This document shows, in pieces, positions 62,332 through 64,000 of a stretch of 64,000 bases of DNA. Made by a program: the position numbers and the translations under genes. Within the stretch, counting starts at the first letter, position 1; every line of letters starts with the position of its first letter. The stretch is from Diplonema papillatum. Lineage: Eukaryota; Euglenozoa; Diplonemea; Diplonemida; Diplonemidae. The notes beneath the pieces are model-generated. The model made no database searches. It was not told the origin of the DNA and saw only the letters and a list, made by a program, of their open reading frames with translations. The stretch covers positions 1-64,000 of the forward strand of contig JAPJBO010000896.1 in the NCBI GenBank assembly GCA_030068145.1, in the 5' to 3' direction.

Positions 62332-62758
62332 TGGGAAAACTAAATTCCCGAGGGTGGAAACAAGACATCGTTGCTTGGACGGCGTGAAATTTTGATAAGT
62401 CGCGGCGGCCCACAGTTGTTCTTGCAACGAGACTCAAGGGGAGGGCTGGATCGAATGATGACAGAATATTCGACCCGCATCTGGCTGTCAAAACACTACC
62501 ACTCTTTGAACCCGCTTGTTCGAGACACATCATGCGGAGAGGGCCGTGATGAGACGCCAACATGCCCAAACCGGGTTTTCAGCTGAAAACCGGGTTTTCG
62601 GCTCAGCGACTGAAACTCCCCTGGAAAAGTACCCTTAGCTTGAAAGAAGCCACAAAAAAAAAAAAAAAAAAAAAAACCAGTTGAACCGTGCAAGACAAGC
62701 TAAACATTCAGCGTGCTTGTTTCTTTTCACCAGTGAATTGCTGGCGCGTGGCAAGGAA
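62332..62758. other. No gene; palindromic AAACCGGGTTTT cluster and A run
   Basis: AACCGGGTTTTCAGCTGAAA and ACCGGGTTTTCGGCT lie near 62568-62605. An A run of about 22 is at 62653-62674. A ~25-base A/T-rich flank leads to the family 3 element. Confidence 0.45.
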
Positions 62759-63087
62759 CAGGGATTATCCTGCACGGTTAAAAAAATATTTCTTCACCCA
62801 AAAAAATATGTATATTCTCAAAACAGGCCGGTTAAAAAAGGTTTTTTAACCGGCTTGTGCCTGCAAGGCCAGTGTCACGGAGGCTAGAGGACCCGCAAGA
62901 CCCACAGGTGGAGTTTACAACAAAGTGGCGAAGCAGCAACACTCCCACGAAGGTCGCATACCGGGATTGCAGGTCATCAAAAAAACCTCGCTCAGCGAAA
63001 AAAAAAAAAAAAAAAAAATTCTTTCCGGCCATGCTATAGACTTTTTAACCATGATTTTCCCGAATTTCGGGATTAAAATGATCCCTG
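62759..63087. mobile_element. Family 3 MITE, copy 3 (329 bp, uninterrupted)
   Basis: The ends are CAGGGATTATCCTG and ATGATCCCTG. CGCGTGGCAAGGAA abuts the left end (62745-62758) and CGCGTAGTAAGGAA the right (63088-63101), with 12 of 14 matching. Interior words are GGTTTTTTAACCGGC, AGGCCAGTGTCACGGAGGC and CGAAGGTCGCATACCGG. Confidence 0.8.
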
Positions 63088-63179
63088 CGCGTAGTAAGGA
63101 AAAAAAAAAACAAAAAAAAAAAAAACGAAAGTGGTATCCCCGAGTGTATATGACCTCCCGCCTCCCCGAAAAACATTAA

Positions 63180-63375
63180 CTAAGATTTTCTCCCCCTGGG
63201 GCTTCAACTTTTATTTGCCGAGTTTTACACTTCTTTCTCACCCTTTTCTTTTCTTCGACATCTTCTTCGAAGAAGACTTGGTGCTAGCAACATCTTCTTC
63301 GAAGAAGACTTGATGCTCAGCATCAAACATGCATGCGAGGCAGTGTCTTGTCCAAAAACCTTATCCTGAATTTTC
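63180..63375 (+). repeat. Family 12 tail with a 38-bp tandem duplication
   Basis: CATCTTCTTCGAAGAAGACT occurs twice (63267 and 63289), each with the palindrome CTTCTTCGAAGAAG. Hairpin 1 is TTGATGCTCAGCATCAA (63310-63326); hairpin 2 is degraded (AGGCAG, GTCC). Confidence 0.65.
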
Positions 63376-64000
63376 CGCCCCCCCTCCTTCAAAATATGCG
63401 CGCGTATGACGCGCGCACACACTCTCTCCTCATGGTTCCGATTGGCCACACATCAATAGAACAAAAGGATCGAACGCTCCCAGCCGCCTCTCCTGTATTG
63501 ATTTTGAGCTCGGGCCGTTCTTCATTCTCACACCACACATACACCTAGCATGCTTGAAGTTTGCAAGTTGCAACCCCATATTTTTTGAGCGAATTCCCCG
63601 AAAGCACTCGCCGAAGCGAGGCTTGAAGGTGGGATCAAGCAAACCAAAAAACCAAAGAAACTCCCTGACAAGAAAGCTTGGAGATGCAGGTCTCCACCGA
63701 CGTGGCGTCCCTGGAAGAAGTGGCCTTTAGACCTTTCAGAGGCTTCGATTCGTGAAGGGACTGCTGTCAGAGGCCTTGGAAGTGAAAACGCCGCAAACGC
63801 TGCCTGTCGGCCGGCAGGCCAAACGGGCGAGGGGACACGATTTGGGACCAACTAGATCGTCTACTCAAGAGTTGGAGAGCAATTCTTCGTGTCTTGTTGT
63901 CTCATCGCACGGCCTATCGGTGGGCGGGGAGAACCTTTGCGACCAATTCAATCTTCCACCCAAGTGTGTGTGTTTGGGGACCAATTCTTTCGTGTCTTGT
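63376..64000. other. Unassigned end; echo of the RNase H upstream block
   Basis: 63541-63640 (ACACCTAGCATGCTTGAAG, TTTTTGAGCGAATTCC, ACTCGCCGAAGCGAGGCTTG) matches the text at 33605-33715 upstream of the RNase H gene. No RNase H reading frame follows within the window. The final 250 bp repeat GACCAATTC and GTCTTGT words loosely. Confidence 0.45.

Overview
The window looks like nuclear DNA of a eukaryote, probably an alga or another protist; I cannot place it more closely. The reasons are a large-subunit rRNA fragment of eukaryotic type, very long homopolymer and (CA)n tracts, several satellite arrays, and more than 20 dispersed repeat families, many with terminal inverted repeats (TIRs) and target-site duplications (TSDs). 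There is nothing like a prokaryotic operon. I see one convincing protein gene, an RNase H-domain protein with a duplicated Cys/His motif (33910-35289). Two broken relatives lie at 31741-31916 and 48090-49231. I found no transposase or reverse transcriptase that I could defend.

Layout. 1-16900: a mosaic of dispersed repeats (families numbered here 1-22), including a TTAA-flanked element (6124-6904) and a TIR element with an expanded internal tandem (9329-10508). 16975-20640: one satellite family in 51-bp and 137-bp forms, split by a 1352-bp TIR element (17668-19019). 20900-33500: more repeat mosaic with clear nested insertions. 33600-35656: the RNase H gene, with hairpins upstream and a 306-bp (CA)n tract downstream. 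37197-38957 and 38986-41235: two neighbouring TIR elements, one made of G-rich minisatellites and one of a palindromic tandem repeat. 43173-43573: the rRNA fragment. 46315-47035: a repeat copy with two insertions. 48090-49231: RNase H pseudogene running into a 41-bp satellite (49137-50205), which abuts a 9.3-kb array of about 130 copies of a 71-bp unit (50206-59545). 59590-64000: repeat mosaic again.

Two patterns cut across the window. Almost all dispersed copies (about 60 by eye, against about 5) face the same way, and long A runs are also mostly on the + strand. Many elements sit inside other elements, so comparing filled with empty sites fixes their ends and TSDs. Most long open frames in the window are products of satellites or of stop-poor repeats and should not be read as genes. 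Repeat boundaries were set by eye and may be off by several bases.
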